Of a stretch of DNA of 64,000 nucleotides, positions 44,687 to 56,662 are shown piece after piece (position 1 is the first letter of the stretch; every line of letters starts with the position of its first letter). Below the pieces are notes generated by a model. That model saw only the letters and a list, made by a program, of their open reading frames with translations, was not told where the DNA came from and ran no database searches. Position numbers and translations under genes: made by a program. The DNA comes from Hetaerina americana (lineage: Eukaryota; Arthropoda; Insecta; Odonata; Calopterygidae), in NCBI GenBank assembly GCA_022747635.1, contig JAKTNV010000178.1, positions 396,001-460,000 of the forward strand. Direction: 5' to 3'.

Positions 44687-44943
44687 GGGTCGTGGTAGTC
44701 CAGTGGGTAGAGCGTTGGACTGCTGATCGGAGGGCCCCGGGTTCGATTCCCGGGCATGGCACTCTGGGCACCTGCAGCTCCACCCAAGCTAAAGTGATTT
44801 TTCGGGTTCCAGGTCTTCCTGGGAAACCATAACCGGCACAGGGAAAGGAACTGGCGCCCCTACCCTGATGTGTGAATTTCACACGCCGTATAGGGCTTAG
44901 TACTGGGTGAACTCTACCATCACCTACTAAACCGATTAAACCT
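44687..44943 (+). mobile_element. SINE-A, best-preserved copy
   Basis: This copy defines the family. Head GGGTCGTGGTAGTCCAGTGG, B-box GGGTTCGATTCCC, body CCAGGTCTTCCTGGGAAACC, and ACTGGGTGAACTCTACCATC before the 3' end. The usual 3' terminus is replaced after ACCGATTAAACC by a perfect 28-bp palindrome (44935-44962) that leads into a (TA)n tract. Confidence 0.9.
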
Positions 44944-44945
44944 TA

Positions 44946-44956
44946 TATATATAAGG

Positions 44957-45053
<97 letters not shown>

Positions 45054-45083
45054 TACACACACACATATATATATACACACACA
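44946..45083. repeat. (TA)n/(CA)n microsatellite
   Basis: About 100 bp of TA followed by CA/TA mixtures, directly abutting the second mariner copy. Confidence 0.95.
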
Positions 45084-45836
45084 CGAGGGTCATCCGGAAA
45101 GTAGTACCCGTTCGTGAAATAAAGACACAAAAGTAAATATTAACAAACATAAAAAATTTTATTTGAAAGAGGATACTTTAAACTACTTCTCAACATAATC
45201 TCCAAGCAAATTAAGGCATTTGTCATAACGTGTGACAAGTTTCTGTATTCCTGCTGCATAGTCCTTCGCCGCCAGCTCATTGAGATACGCGAGGGACCCA
45301 TCTTGCACAAATTTTTGCATAATGCAGATGGTGTTTAACAATTTCATGAACAATTGTTCGAGAAACATTGGGAAAATGCTCACAGATGTCATCAATTGTG
45401 ACGCGCCGATCGTTCCTCACGAATTCGTCAACTGAGCTCACCAGTTGGTCTGTAATGACAGACGGTCTCTCCGAACGCTCATCGTCGTGTGTGTTCCCCC
45501 TCCCCATGTTGAAGTTGCGACACCACCGCCGAACAGACGACTCGTCCATTACATTGTCTCCATACACCTCCTTTAATTGGCGATGAATATCACATGGGCG
45601 AACGTTTCTTGCATTGAGGAATTTAATCACTGCCCTCACTTCACAACTGGCGGCGTTCTCAATTTTTTTAAACATTGTAAACAATCACAGAAACAACACA
45701 GGCAATGCTAGCGTCACGCAACTTGGCTCAGAGAAGGCAGACAAGCCACTGAAGCTATCTGACCTCGTCCAGCGGCTACTCGCGTCGTCAGCACTTCATG
45801 CGGCACGAACGGGTACTACTTTCCGGATGACCCTCG
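45084..45836 (-). mobile_element. Non-autonomous mariner element, copy 2 (753 bp)
   Basis: Same length and structure as the element at 277-1029; only an internal T/C change (C at 45526 here) and the last base differ. Right flank is TA; the left flank reads CA where a TA would be expected, probably because the insertion sits in a microsatellite. It carries the same N-terminal (45277-45684) and C-terminal (45183-45395) transposase remnants, so both copies descend from one already-deleted source. Confidence 0.9.
45277..45684 (-). pseudogene. Mariner transposase N-terminal DNA-binding region, copy 2
   Basis: Protein identical to that of copy 1 (470-877): two helix-turn-helix segments ending at RWVPR, no catalytic domain. 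Exact conservation between the copies reflects recent spread rather than selection, since the nucleotide sequence is equally conserved outside the frame. Confidence 0.8.
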
Positions 45837-45884
45837 TATGTATGTATATATATATATGCTTACTATAATGCATTACTTCTATAT

Positions 45885-45985
45885 CTTCAGAGGAAGACGG
45901 ATTGTTTCCGTCGAAATATCAAGAAAATACGTGTGAGTGTTCTCTTTTTTTGTGTTTCTATATTGTGTGTTACTGTGTATTGTAT
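45885..45985 (+). mobile_element. Solo Penelope-like tag, diverged
   Basis: GACGGA/TCCGTC stem with a TTGTT loop (45896-45912), GAAATATC, then GTGTGAGTGTTCTC and a TTGTGTTTCTATATTGTGTG tail leading to a TA run. The arrangement follows the tags at 32.9 and 41.9 kb with weaker core sequence. Confidence 0.45.
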
Positions 45986-46029
45986 ATATATATATACACC
46001 AAATTATCCAGTAAACCGTGATTTCATCA

Positions 46030-46690
46030 TGATTTGATGGTCCTACGTTTAACGTAGATTTTGGATGGACTGAGCATCCGCAATGATATTAACCTCGCCT
46101 AACAAGACACAAATAGACAGACCACGGTAAAACAAACCCTTCTTTAATTCTGCATTATTATACCTCCCTTCATTCCGTACAACATGTCCACCCTTATCCT
46201 TGGCGTTCTCTCTATCACAGTCTTCAACATTCCATCACCAATCAGATTGTTCCACATCAGCCTTTCCTGCATCCTTTGGATTTCTCCCAACAATTATCTC
46301 ACCTCCTACCCTATGCACGGTCCTTCTTCATTCGTTTTCCTTTCCGTACGTTTCACCTTTTTTATCCTTACACCCACATCTCAAAGGCCGACAATCTAGG
46401 CATATTACCTTGTCTCAAAGACTATGTTCCCGACTCCAAAACCACACTCCATATCCAAAGTTTTCCCATATTTTTTCGTAACAACCTTACTCAACCTCCC
46501 TATCACAACTCCCACCTCCTAATGAAAACTACTTTACCTACTTCTTCTTTATGACCCTACTACTTTGAGTGCCATGGTACGCAAACCCTTTCGAGATAAG
46601 TAAAACCTTCCACCTGCTGCTTAAGTTTTTGCCCTTCTATTTTAACGTTTAACTTAGCTCGTGAATTCATACCGATTATAAGTTTACCAG
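46030..46690 (-). mobile_element. LINE-alpha 3' portion, 5'-truncated
   Basis: The 3' signature (CCATCCAAAATCTACGTTAA on the minus strand) is followed upstream by the tail and the RT-to-C-terminal region, up to the QKLEQVEQFTYL equivalent near 46600-46640. Stops throughout. Confidence 0.75.
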
Positions 46691-46694
46691 GTAT

Positions 46695-48655
46695 TATCGT
46701 GTTTAGTCAGGAAACAGAATGCCTAAAAATATTCGGGGACAAAATTGCTGTGCATACTAGGGAATCTCCCATATTTTCTAACAATTAATTCCAAAAATTT
46801 CTCAATTCATTATTTTGCCATGCAATTTGAGAATTTACCCGATATAGAGCAAAAAATGAGTAAAAGAATATTGAAAACTTTCAGGATATGTACTCGATAA
46901 TGTAATACGCTAGACAAAGCATAAGCCAAAATTAATGAAAAACTAATGCGACACCGATGATAACACCTAGACGTTGACACAAGTGTTGTGTTTCAGGGGA
47001 ATAAGTAATTGGACAGCATAGTACGTGCTCATAATTAATGTGGCAATATACTGATCTTACACGACACACCAAAACTCCTCTCTTCCGTGGAGTACGAGAA
47101 CTCCATAATAGCTTTTTAACACGTAACTTTCCAAAAGACTCTCTCTCCCACTCTGTAAAAAGTAGCCTCATCGCAAGGTCCCAAGAACCGCAGCAGATCT
47201 TGTTTTGGGGCAAAAATCATTCGCTACAATTTTTTTCTCAAATTTTCTTATTTTTTCAAAACCTTTCTTGTTTTCGACCTTAATTATTAAGTGACTCCAT
47301 CGTTGACGGAAATGGGCCATTAACGCCCCGAACGAGGGCAAAAACAGTCGAATCTTATTTTAAACATGACATTAAATATTAGATTTTTTCGAGAGTCACT
47401 AAGTGCAGAAAAAGCTTAACTACATCGAGATATATGCGTAATTAGAAAGTCGAAAAAAGTAGGAATGAGTAATGACCCAAGCGTCTTAATAACTATTCTA
47501 AATTAGTTACAGCCATAGGATAGAAAAGGGAATTTCGAAGACTATCTTGAATTTATCAAACGCTTACTGTAAAGTTACGCAATAGCCAGCAAGACGCCGC
47601 TAGGGTGTGCGGCAGGAGGCAATTTAACAACATGCTCTCAACTTCAATAATTAAGATTTTTATTTGTAAGTTTAACATCAATATGCTAAATAATTCAAGT
47701 AATTAAGATATTATTAGAAACAGGCACATGCGCTTAGGCATCTAAATGTTAGATATTTCTCTACGAATGCGTCACGAGCTGCAAGTAAATTATTGTACAG
47801 CTAAAGTTAAATGAAATAATGGCAACTTGATACGCTGTTTAGAATTACAAAGGAAAAAAACTTTTTTTCTCTAGCGTGGTCGTTTACTGCTATTATGATT
47901 CTTCAATAGCGCTTTTACATTGTAATTGCATCTACGTGGTTTATGAGATAAATCTCAAGCAAAGTTCAAATACGTTTTTACCATTTAAGTAAAGAGCCAA
48001 TTATGCCGGCAAGAACAGGTGACAAGAAAAAAGCAAGGTTACCGTTCTCTCCTAGAGATTTCGGGAAAATCTTCATCATTTCTTGATCCAAGCGAGGGGG
48101 GAAAATACAACCAGAAGAATTTTATTCAGCCCTTTTCTGATAAAAGGGAAATCATTCAAATGAGATGTCTACAATCTTTGTCAGAAGTGTCTGATTATGA
48201 CGGTTTCATCATTTTGTGTTAAGGCACTCACGCAACTCCAACCAGGTCTCTATAAAAACGAAATGGGTCCTGGTAATTAAGCAAATGGGATAAAAATGGG
48301 TACCCGGGGAAACTGGGAGGGAAATTTTCACACACCGTACACGATGAAAGTTTACTGTATCCTTCACCCGTAAATTCCGCAGGGAGAAATAAAGGACTCC
48401 TTTTTCTTTGATCTTAAGATGGGCAACCAAGGTTCTCATTTCGCGGGATTTCCCTGACCGGGTGCGTGTGTGTTCGGCAATGACGACTGGTTGTGGCGAG
48501 AGAGCGTAAAAGGAGCCTTACGAATTTTTTCTCACGCATACCCCTCAAGACGCTCCGTCGGCGTTACAACACTCGGATAAAAATCACGAAAAAGGTTTTG
48601 CGACTGAAGCATATAAATGCCGGTTTATCATGAAATTTCCTTTAGAGGGAACGCG
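46695..48655. other. Unassigned; isolated LINE-beta tag at 47585-47630
   Basis: The only recognisable piece is CAAGACGCCGCTAGGGTGTG CGGCAGGAGG at 47589-47618, a LINE-beta 3' tag reading leftward. Otherwise nothing was recognised. Confidence 0.35.
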
Positions 48656-48661
48656 ATAAAC

Positions 48662-48815
48662 TACAGTTATCAATCCGAAGGTTAGTTTGATAGGTGAGGG
48701 TTGAGCTCACCCAATGCTAAACTCAACCTGCGTAAGAAATTCACACATCAGGGAAGTGGGGCCAGTTCCTATCCCTCTGCAGCCTATAGTTTTTTTTCAG
48801 GAATACAGGAAAAAA
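48662..48815 (-). mobile_element. SINE-A 3' half
   Basis: Plus-strand ACAGTTATCAATCCGAAGGT, AGGTGAGGGTTGAGCTCACC and TTCACACATCAGGGAAGTGG are the SINE-A 3' region reversed. The tRNA head is missing. Confidence 0.7.
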
Positions 48816-48879
48816 CTAGGAGATGATCTTAGCTATAGATCTCTCCTAATAGCTAGCAACCGTAAACCATAGCTACCCG

Positions 48880-50640
48880 GAAGTTAGTTAATAGAAGTGC
48901 AGTAACCACGTATATTAGGTGTATACAGGTCAAGAATTAATTAAGATTAGCCAAACACTTTACTTTAGCACACGTGGTTTGTGCTGGCAGAAGATAGGTT
49001 GTGAGGAATGTACTCTGAGAATGGTTCATTCTAATCTGATCTAAGCCTCAATCTTCAGCTGATAACTTACAGGGGATTCAGTAAGAAAAAGTGTTTTCAA
49101 TGTTCAAGACACAGGAATGGTGTAAATGTTTTACTAGCGAGCCACTTGAAGATACCTAACTAAAGATTGAAAAAAAAAACAATTTCGGAGACATTTTTAA
49201 CACCTGCTTCAGGGTAAAACGCAGAATTTCTGAGAACAAATTTAGAACATATTTTATAGGCTTTCAACATCCTTCGGGTTGGGAACAAACTAGGGAAATG
49301 GAAACCACTCTTGGATTTGACACAATATAACGACAACGTATCGAAAATCAACGCTACTATGTAGCATTTACTTAAAAATTATAAGTACAAAGTGCGGGTT
49401 AATGGAACTGTGGCATTCATAATTTAACGAAAAAATCGAAACTCATTCCACCGTTTTATTATCCTGCTAAGGTTTACCAATGATTTTACCTCGACAATGT
49501 ATTCAACTATGCTTACCCTGACTGTCACTAGACTTTTTCATGTTCTTCCGCACTGTCACGCAACCTGTTATCAACTCCTGTTAGTTGCGTGATATCGCGG
49601 GGAGAAAGGGCGAGAAATAATATTTTCAAGTGCGAATTATTACGAATGAATTGTTGGACATTGTTTCATTTAATAATGGGTTTTCTCTGTCTCGCATTTA
49701 AGTTAAATTTACGTGCTCATCTTTTTCAAACCCTTCTCCTCGGGTTCCACTTCACGTGAGGCAGGAGGATTATTTAATTAATGCTGCCTGAAAGAAGGGT
49801 GTCAACGACCACTATTCTAATTATCTGGAACAAAAGGCAATTCGACCGTGATACTCGCAAGGATTCGTCTAGGAAAGAAAAAGGAATGGATACTCCTCGC
49901 CGCACCACTCTGCACACCCCTAAACAAATTTTAATATTATCCCGGTCGGAAAAACTTTAAATAAAAAAAATATAGCGAACAATTGCGATACGAAATTTCC
50001 ATGAGCTGAATGAGCGTGACGCAAGAATTAATTAGCGTTGATTGTTTTCATTCAATTCTACGAAGAAGCAGCAGGAAATTCCATTCCCCGCTTGACCCAT
50101 TGTAAAACTTTATAGAGAGAATAAACACTCGAAAATTTCGTAAATATTCAATGGTGACGGGAGATACGCCTTTCTGTGTTCGGGGTTTAAGAAAATAAGG
50201 ACAGCGGTGGCTGAGATATTAAGCAATTTAATGTGTCCGGCACAGAATCGGCAGCATGAGTCAGTGTTTGCCTCGCTGTTAACGTGTCCCTTCGCACTGA
50301 GAAACGGTAGACCAGTGCGTGCCTGTACACAGTTAACGTTAGGCTCAAATTAGAGCAGAGTAACTCACATGTCCGCGGACTGCTTCCTGAACGAAAATGG
50401 TCAATGCCATTGAGTGAATCAGAAGAAAACGATAATTAGCAATCCAAACATTTGCGAAAAGTGAGGATTCTTTGTTGATAGACAAGCAGAGACGTAAAGA
50501 AAACATCAAGCAATATTTATAATATGACTCGAAGCATGACATGACGACGAAAATTTTTTCCAGAAAGGCAAAGGAGGAGTTTCTTATCGAAGTCTTCGTT
50601 TATCTGAGGTATGGAATTAGCAAGGTGCGCGGAGGAGAGG
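48880..50640. other. Unassigned AT-rich sequence
   Basis: No gene or repeat was recognised. Confidence 0.3.
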
Positions 50641-50654
50641 CCAACTAAGAACTG

Positions 50655-50800
50655 CTTGATGTGTCGTGAAGCGATAGGGAGTTGCTGATGGGTAAATCTT
50701 AAGATGGCGGGAAAACAAGATGGATGAGATAGCGGGATTCTGAAAATTGTTATGGAAGGGAGAATGAAAGGTGTGGCGAGACGTAAGTGTTTAGGCAGTA
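50655..50800 (+). mobile_element. Weak LINE-alpha 3' remnant
   Basis: GGGAGTTGCTGATGGG followed by AAAATTGTTATGGAAGGGAG AATG resembles the RRELMTG and KTVMEGRML blocks. Short and diverged. Confidence 0.4.
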
Positions 50801-50964
50801 GTGCAGAAAGTGTGGATGTGTAAGTTCATGAGTTCTGTGTCTATATGCGTGATAACACAATTGAAATCAAGCATGTAATCAATGAAACTGCGGAAGATAT
50901 GAGAGAATGAAGGTTTTGCTAACCACAGTGTCCAACCAGAAATTTAGTCTGCGATTGATAGGCG

Positions 50965-51132
50965 AATGGGTGCATTGGGTTAGGGCCAATTCTCTTCCCT
51001 GTATTTGATGTAGTTTACCAGGAAGACCTGGCACCTTGGAACTCACAGTTGTCAGATGGAGCTGGGGGATTCGAGTAACATCAATCGGAGGTGTGATCCA
51101 GGACTCTTCGGCCAGTAGCCTATACACACTTA
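50965..51132 (-). mobile_element. SINE-A, diverged
   Basis: Plus-strand TCTCTTCCCTGTATTTGATG, ACCAGGAAGACCTGGCACCT and GATCCAGGACTCTTCGGCCA are the reverse of the SINE-A body and head. Confidence 0.6.
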
Positions 51133-51184
51133 GCCGTTCACTCGCCGCCTATAGAACGGCATCCCCCGCAGTTTCTTGGAATTA

Positions 51185-53105
51185 TCATATCATGGGAGAT
51201 GTACCACAGAATCCCAAAACAAAAAAAATAAGGCCAACTTTAAATAGGTTTGCAGAAAATTGGTTAAAATCCAACCCATCACACAGTACTAAAGCTAATT
51301 CACTCAATACCGATAAAGGCGAAAGAACAACGAGCAGTTCGGAAAAGGCCAACTTATTAAATTTCTTCTTTCAAAGCGTTTTCACCATTCTCTCACCCAA
51401 TGATTCCGATAGCTTACCAAATCGCTTCCGATTACCGACGTGCGATTTTGAAATTTCAGGATTCTGAAATTTGCTGAAAAATATTAATCCTATCAAATCC
51501 TCCAGGCTCGATCAAATACCAGATCTTGTAAATTTAAGGAACTAGCGTGGGAAATTGCACCGTACCTATAAATCATACGCAAGAAGTCCCGAGTAGATCA
51601 CAAGGTTCCCAGTGACTGGAAAACGGCTAATGTAATCGCTGCATTTAAAAATGGAGATAAAGATGAACTGAGTATTTACATACTTATTCCCCTCACATCC
51701 ATATCACGCAAGGTCATGGAAAATATGAAATTGTTAGTTCGATAGTGAGAGATAGACACCTTGATAGTCAAGAGTTATTGATAAAAATCCAGCACGGTTT
51801 CCGAAAGTATAAATCCTGTGAGACAAAACTTGCGCTGTTTGTTCATTATATATTTGGTCCGGGAAAGAGCAATGTCCGTGACGACGTTTTTCTAGATTTT
51901 AAAAAGCTTTCGACAAGGAACCCCACAGTGAACTACTCACATAGATAGACGCCTATGGTACAGATTAAAATATCCTGGGCTGGATTAAAGGCTTTTTGAA
52001 TGGTCGGATGCAAAAAGTAATCATAGATGGCACTCGCTCTAATGCAATGGAAGTATTTTCAGGGGCTCCCCCAGGGAAGTATTATCAGGACTCTTTTACT
52101 CCTTTACCTTATCGACATTAACTCCAAGTTTAAGAGTAAGATACGTTTATTTGCCGACGATGCAGTTGTTCCAGAGATATCTAAAATCCTGAGGATAAAG
52201 TAGCTTTAACAGATGACGTAAATACTGTATAACGTTGGTGCGACACTTAGAAATTAGAATGAAACTTAGAAAAGTGCGTAGTGACGAATTTATGGAATGA
52301 TACCTGTTCCCTCCTGAACGCCTCCTGCATCACGGATAACGAACTATGGAGAAAGTATAGACTTGATTACATCTATAGACGTTACCATCACTCAAAACCT
52401 CTCCTGGGTGAAACATATGCATAGATGGATAAATAGATAGTCGTCTTTATTTTGGGGAGAGATTGAGACTATGGAGCCTTTTCTACGACCTAACCCATCG
52501 TCACACATTGACAATACATGTGTAGCAATTCAATTAATACATGCATTATCATATAAACGGGGAACATGTAGACAAGCTCAAATAAAATCAGAATTTATCA
52601 TAAGAGTATTTGGGAAATGTGACGAGAAGCCTAAAGAGCAATGTTATTTTTCATGGGTTAAGCCTAATTTAGAATATGCTGCTAGTATATGGTAACCTCA
52701 TGAAGTTGGATTGATTGCCGAATAAGGTCACATGCAACGTCGAGGAGATAGATTTGTAAAACTTTGTTATCTCTGAGTGGCGTATCAAAATTATTACAGG
52801 AGCTAAACTGGGAATCACTCACAGATCAAAGATTAAATTATAGATTAAATATATTGCATAAATTGGAAGGACCGTCTCTTTAGCAGTGATGTTGAAAATG
52901 TATTATTTGCCCCATCGTACTATGATATGAAAGATCATGTCAGTTAAATTAAAGAGATTAAGAGTAGAACAGCTCGATTTAAGTAGTCATTTTTCCCAAA
53001 AAGGATGAAGGATCGTAATTACGATGTCCGACCGCGCTCGGGGGGAAGAGTTGTCCGGTGTGTAATCACCCCCTGCCCCACCCTGGCGGTGGCCTACAGG
53101 GCACC
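51185..53105 (+). mobile_element. LINE-beta ORF2 remnant, long (CR1/L2-like)
   Basis: Fragments of one ORF2 follow in order, broken by stops and shifts: the EKANLLNFFFQSVFT block (51340-51380), the VP.DWKTANVIAIFKNGDKDE region (51600-51670), the QHGFRKYKSCETKLALFVH segment (51790-51850), VFLDFKK (motif A, with the following DF region damaged), a degraded ADD motif C near 52155, IIRVFGKCDEK (52600-52630), NLEYAASIW, then a tail ending in the 3' signature (CACCCCCTGCCCCACCCTGG CGG). It is the most complete LINE-beta copy here but inactive. About 125 bp at 52425-52555 do not belong to it. Confidence 0.8.
52425..52555. other. Foreign insert inside the LINE-beta copy
   Basis: The line from LGETYA to the GTCRQAQIKSEF block is interrupted by ATAGATGGATAAATAGATAG TCGTCTTTATTTT and following sequence that no other LINE-beta copy here contains (compare 14395 and 26635). 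It could be a small insertion or a filler from repair; it has no recognised ends. Confidence 0.4.
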
Positions 53106-53229
53106 ATTTCCGTATGTATACAAGTATACACCATATAAGTATAATTGTAAGTACCGGCATTGTAGTAAATATAATTGTCTACATGTATATGCTAGCATAC
53201 TTTACTTGAGGGGAATGCTATAGATTAAA

Positions 53230-53450
53230 TGGACTGACAAAGTGACGTATGAGAAAGGGTATAGAAGAGCAGAAGAGGAAAGGACCGTGTGAAGAACTTT
53301 AGGGCAAAGAATAACCAGAAGGATTGAACCCACTAAGAGACAAAATGTTTTCGTTACAAACATCATAAGAGGGGATATAATTGAATGCAAGATCCCGCGA
53401 GGAAGATCAAGAGACGAGTAAATGGGTCAAATAGATAAGGTTTTAAAACA
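53230..53450 (+). mobile_element. LINE C-terminal tail remnant, unclassified
   Basis: The frame reads DKVTYEKGYRRAEEERTV then, after a stop, RITRRIEPTKRQ and NIIRGDIIECKIPRGRSRDE. This fits the ..RR.IGHI.RH..L....I.EGKI..RGR.R tail of several LINE families. Same general class as 23035-23285. Confidence 0.5.
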
Positions 53451-53459
53451 GGTATACTA

Positions 53460-54285
53460 CTCGTATTAGTGGTGGGAGTGAGGGAATCAACACTGAATAG
53501 AGAGGATGGATGGCTGCATGAAAACCCATCTTAGAACAGTAATACTGATGATGTATATTTTACTATCAGTATATTTTTTAACATTATATGACGAGATCTA
53601 TTCCGCATGCCGTTGGCTCAACGATCAGTATATAATTTTTATAAAGGGGGTTTGCGGTCTTTTTAGCGTTGATTACGCCAAGGGAAAAGCGAATTGTATT
53701 TTATTGGCTGTTCAGCTAGAGTTGACTAGGGTCGAAAGTCCCTATTCACTTTACGATGTCGTTTTATAGTTGAAATAGGTCATAATGGAACGAGTTAAAC
53801 TCTTCAAAGCGGCCAAATTCTGGAGGCCAGTGAAAACATTGGAAGGAGCAATACGTATGACATATCAACTATTTCAATACAGATTAACTCAAAACAAATG
53901 CTGAGGTCACTAGGACCTTAAAATTTAAACTGTGATGGATGAAGAACATACCTCCTCCGCCAACTTTATTATGCATTACTGTCATAGTCATATTATAATT
54001 TGGTCTCTACAGCCTCTACAATGTGGTTAACAGTTACACCAAAATATTATTAAAACCACAACACATTTACTGGCAAAAATAGAATATATTACGCTTCAAA
54101 ATTTACCGTTATTAGTCAAATTCGCTTACCTTCGAAGGGCGTTCAATATGGACAACTGGATCACAATTTTTGCGCCATAAAAAATGGGACCGTTACTAAT
54201 GGAACCCAAATTTAACTTTAAAAGAATTTTTTGAGATCCCTTGCCAGGTCATATTATATTCTTTGTTTAAAAAAATAAGGGATTC
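53460..54285. other. Unassigned sequence
   Basis: A short frame at 53506-53769 (hydrophobic N-terminus, TVILMMYILLSVYFLTLY) was seen but not recognised. No repeat family was identified. Confidence 0.2.
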
Positions 54286-54291
54286 ATTCGG

Positions 54292-55047
54292 CTACATTAC
54301 ATTGTTTTTTGTAGGATCATACCAACAAAAACCTTCAGTTGAGAGAATTTTCTTTACCTTTATATTCTGTCGGAAATCGTCCGTCACATCTTGGCGTACG
54401 AAATTTACAGTGATGGAGGATGTTTGACGAGGTTCAGCTGACGAATGACGCCTCTCCATCTTCCGTACAGAGCCTAACGGATCAGGCTCTGGCTTCAGTC
54501 TGAGGGCAGGAGCAACGTCAGCTAACTCATGACCAAGTTTACCGTCTGCTGGAAGACCGAGGCTTTCCAGCGACTTCATCAAGATGTCCTCCTCCAGCAT
54601 GTTGACAGTAGTCTCCAGAGTCGCAACACGAATTTCGAAGTCGGTGTTTTCCTCCTTGAGGCACTCAATCTGTCGGACCTTGTTCTCAATGGCAGAGATT
54701 CTATAAGAATTAGCAGCGATAGTATCCCGGCAGAATTCAATTGCTTTCAACAACTCTGTTTTGCAATTCTTCTCAACCCGCTGTCTAGGCAAATCGCCGT
54801 CGATGTGGTTTGACGAGTACAAGACATCTGCAAAGCCTTTTTTACGTGGTTGTTCTACGGGAGATGCCCGGGCCCTTCCTTTGGAGCCGCACGCCACGCA
54901 GGACCACGGATTGGTGATGATGGGTAGGTCGGACACTCTCACGCCTGCGCATTTTGAGTGAAAAATATCACCGCACGAACTGCACGCGATCACTTTATCG
55001 GTCCAAATGCGCGACGCCTTGCCATGACATACTGCGCATTTACTCAT
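54292..55047 (-). CDS. PHD-finger LINE ORF1-like protein
   Basis: An uninterrupted 251-residue frame. A C4HC3 PHD-type zinc finger fills residues 4-53: C4, C7, C22, C25, H30, C33, C50, C53. A basic region follows, then a predicted coiled coil at about residues 95-155 (LLKAIEFC ... LEEDILMKSLE), then a short end, SSITVNFVRQDVTDDFRQNI, resembling the start of the C-terminal RNA-binding part of such ORF1 proteins. PHD-finger ORF1s occur in CR1/L2/Jockey-type LINEs, where the protein packages the RNA. No ORF2 follows on this strand, and the C-terminal domain is cut short, so this is probably a truncated or deleted LINE. A host PHD protein is the alternative, but the coiled coil plus RNA-binding-like end favours ORF1. 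Confidence 0.6.
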   Translation of the reverse strand: MSKCAVCHGKASRIWTDKVIACSSCGDIFHSKCAGVRVSDLPIITNPWSCVACGSKGRARASPVEQPRKKGFADVLYSSNHIDGDLPRQRVEKNCKTELLKAIEFCRDTIAANSYRISAIENKVRQIECLKEENTDFEIRVATLETTVNMLEEDILMKSLESLGLPADGKLGHELADVAPALRLKPEPDPLGSVRKMERRHSSAEPRQTSSITVNFVRQDVTDDFRQNIKVKKILSTEGFCWYDPTKNNVM

Positions 55048-55254
55048 GGCCTGAACCTGAGTCGAATTATTAAAAAATATATAAAAAAACTACTTCAACC
55101 GATGCGCACAACTCGGAGACGATAGTGAGACTGAGGAAGATAGATATAGGGCAGAATGTTTACTAAGCGAGATATAGACGGAAGAAAAGATTAGACACGT
55201 GGTGCGGATTAAACGCACGTAAAAAGATTTTAATATCTTTTCACCTATATCTCA

Positions 55255-55300
55255 CCCAGCAAGCCGCCACGAGGGCGTCTGGCAGGGTGTGGTTCTGGTT
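55255..55300 (-). mobile_element. LINE-beta 3' tag fragment
   Basis: CAGCAAGCCGCCACGAGGGC GTCTGGCAGGGTG is the reversed LINE-beta 3' signature. No coding tail was found to its right. Confidence 0.45.
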
Positions 55301-55721
55301 CTCAACAATTGAGCGTATTTTTTATTTATTTGCCGTAAATTACGTTTCTTTATGCAACGGTCTCGAAATGTTGGAGGGGACAACGATTGATTTTGCAAGA
55401 GGAAGAAAAAAATTATCTATATAGTATGAAATTAAGGGAAGTAGGACTTATGCACAGCTAATGAGTGCATTATTGTAACATTACGGGACTTGGCGATATT
55501 TTGTGTGATGTTATTTAGGACTTAAGATTTCGGTAGCGTTTATTGCCAGGGTCCATCAAAAACTTACCCTAAGTTGGTAGGCAACTACTACTAATAGAAA
55601 GTGAATATCAACATTGGATCCGGAGTCTTTCACATCTTACTACTTTGGTCTAACCTACCAATGTAATATGGCGATACGATTATCTCTTCTCTCTCAGCTT
55701 TAAACTCTAATAATTTAAGAC

Positions 55722-56030
55722 GATCGGGATGGTGCGATGGCTAACGTGTAAGCTTCTCACCCAGAGGCCCCGGGTTCAAATCCTGGAGAAAACAAATATT
55801 TTTCAGCGATATCCTCATTCCTACTTGAGGTGCTTTGTGGAGAGCACTTTGAGTGAGTACGACGTCCGTCGGATGGGACGTTAAACTGCGGACCCCTTGG
55901 CGTCTGTCGTTTAAATTAGGGTAATGCCGACGCCAGGTTTCTATCTACCCTTCCTCCTTTCCCATCCTTCCCTAATGGCGCAAATTACCTTAGCTGTCGG
56001 TCGCCTTCCCTAAAAACTGCAACTACTACA
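55722..56030 (+). mobile_element. SINE-B, full-length
   Basis: Head GGATGGTGCGATGGCTAACG and GGGTTCAAATCCTGG (B-box), body GAGTGAGTACGACGTCCGTC GG, GTTAAACTGCGGACCCCTTG GCG, and TTACCTTAGCTGTCGGTCGC, ending in ACTACTACA. About 310 bp. Confidence 0.85.
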
Positions 56031-56034
56031 ATTG

Positions 56035-56655
56035 AGGACTATCATTCGATAAAACAAAAATCGGACATAATAACACGAAATAAATGTAAAAATCTTAATT
56101 GTCAGAAATTAGTTGCAATACAACATGAATGCTCTGTCGTATTAGCAGTGCCTAATTGTTGATGTATTCCCGGCTACGCCATTGGTAAATTATCAACCAC
56201 GACTCATTATTGAGTGAACCCCGAAACGTGAACCACACTTTGTGTAAAATCCCTCGTCCAAATATTGTAGCCATTGTACCTCAAGATAATGAATGGTGAT
56301 CTTAAATCAAGCACCAACTGAAGAGGTACTAATCCTTAATAAAGACCCAAGCATAGAGAGGGAACTCCATGTTAACTGTTTCAGAAAACAACGGTATTTA
56401 TCTAACAAGGTATTCACGGCATTGACTGTTCAGTAAGTGCAAGGGGGACGTAGGTGTACGATTTATCATAATCACAATTTCAATCCTAAGGTTGGTTTAC
56501 TGCAGGTCTCAATTCTTCTCTATGAATTCCCTCATCCCATGGCCGTCTATCTTGTTTTGATTATCCTTCATTTGTCTTTTGTACTTGTCTCTTGGTCTTT
56601 CTAATGTAGTTTTCCCTTTGTTATTACTATCTACAGGTATTACGTTTTTAACTAA
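56035..56655. other. Unassigned sequence
   Basis: No gene or repeat was recognised. Confidence 0.3.
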
Positions 56656-56662
56656 TCCATCG

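Noticed and set aside
44687..44760. Functional tRNA gene
   Set aside because: The tRNA-like head is followed by a 180-bp body shared with many other copies, so it is a SINE.
46932..47213. 93-codon minus-strand frame containing several cysteines
   Set aside because: No recognised domain, no family repeats, and no splice or promoter context; indistinguishable from chance.
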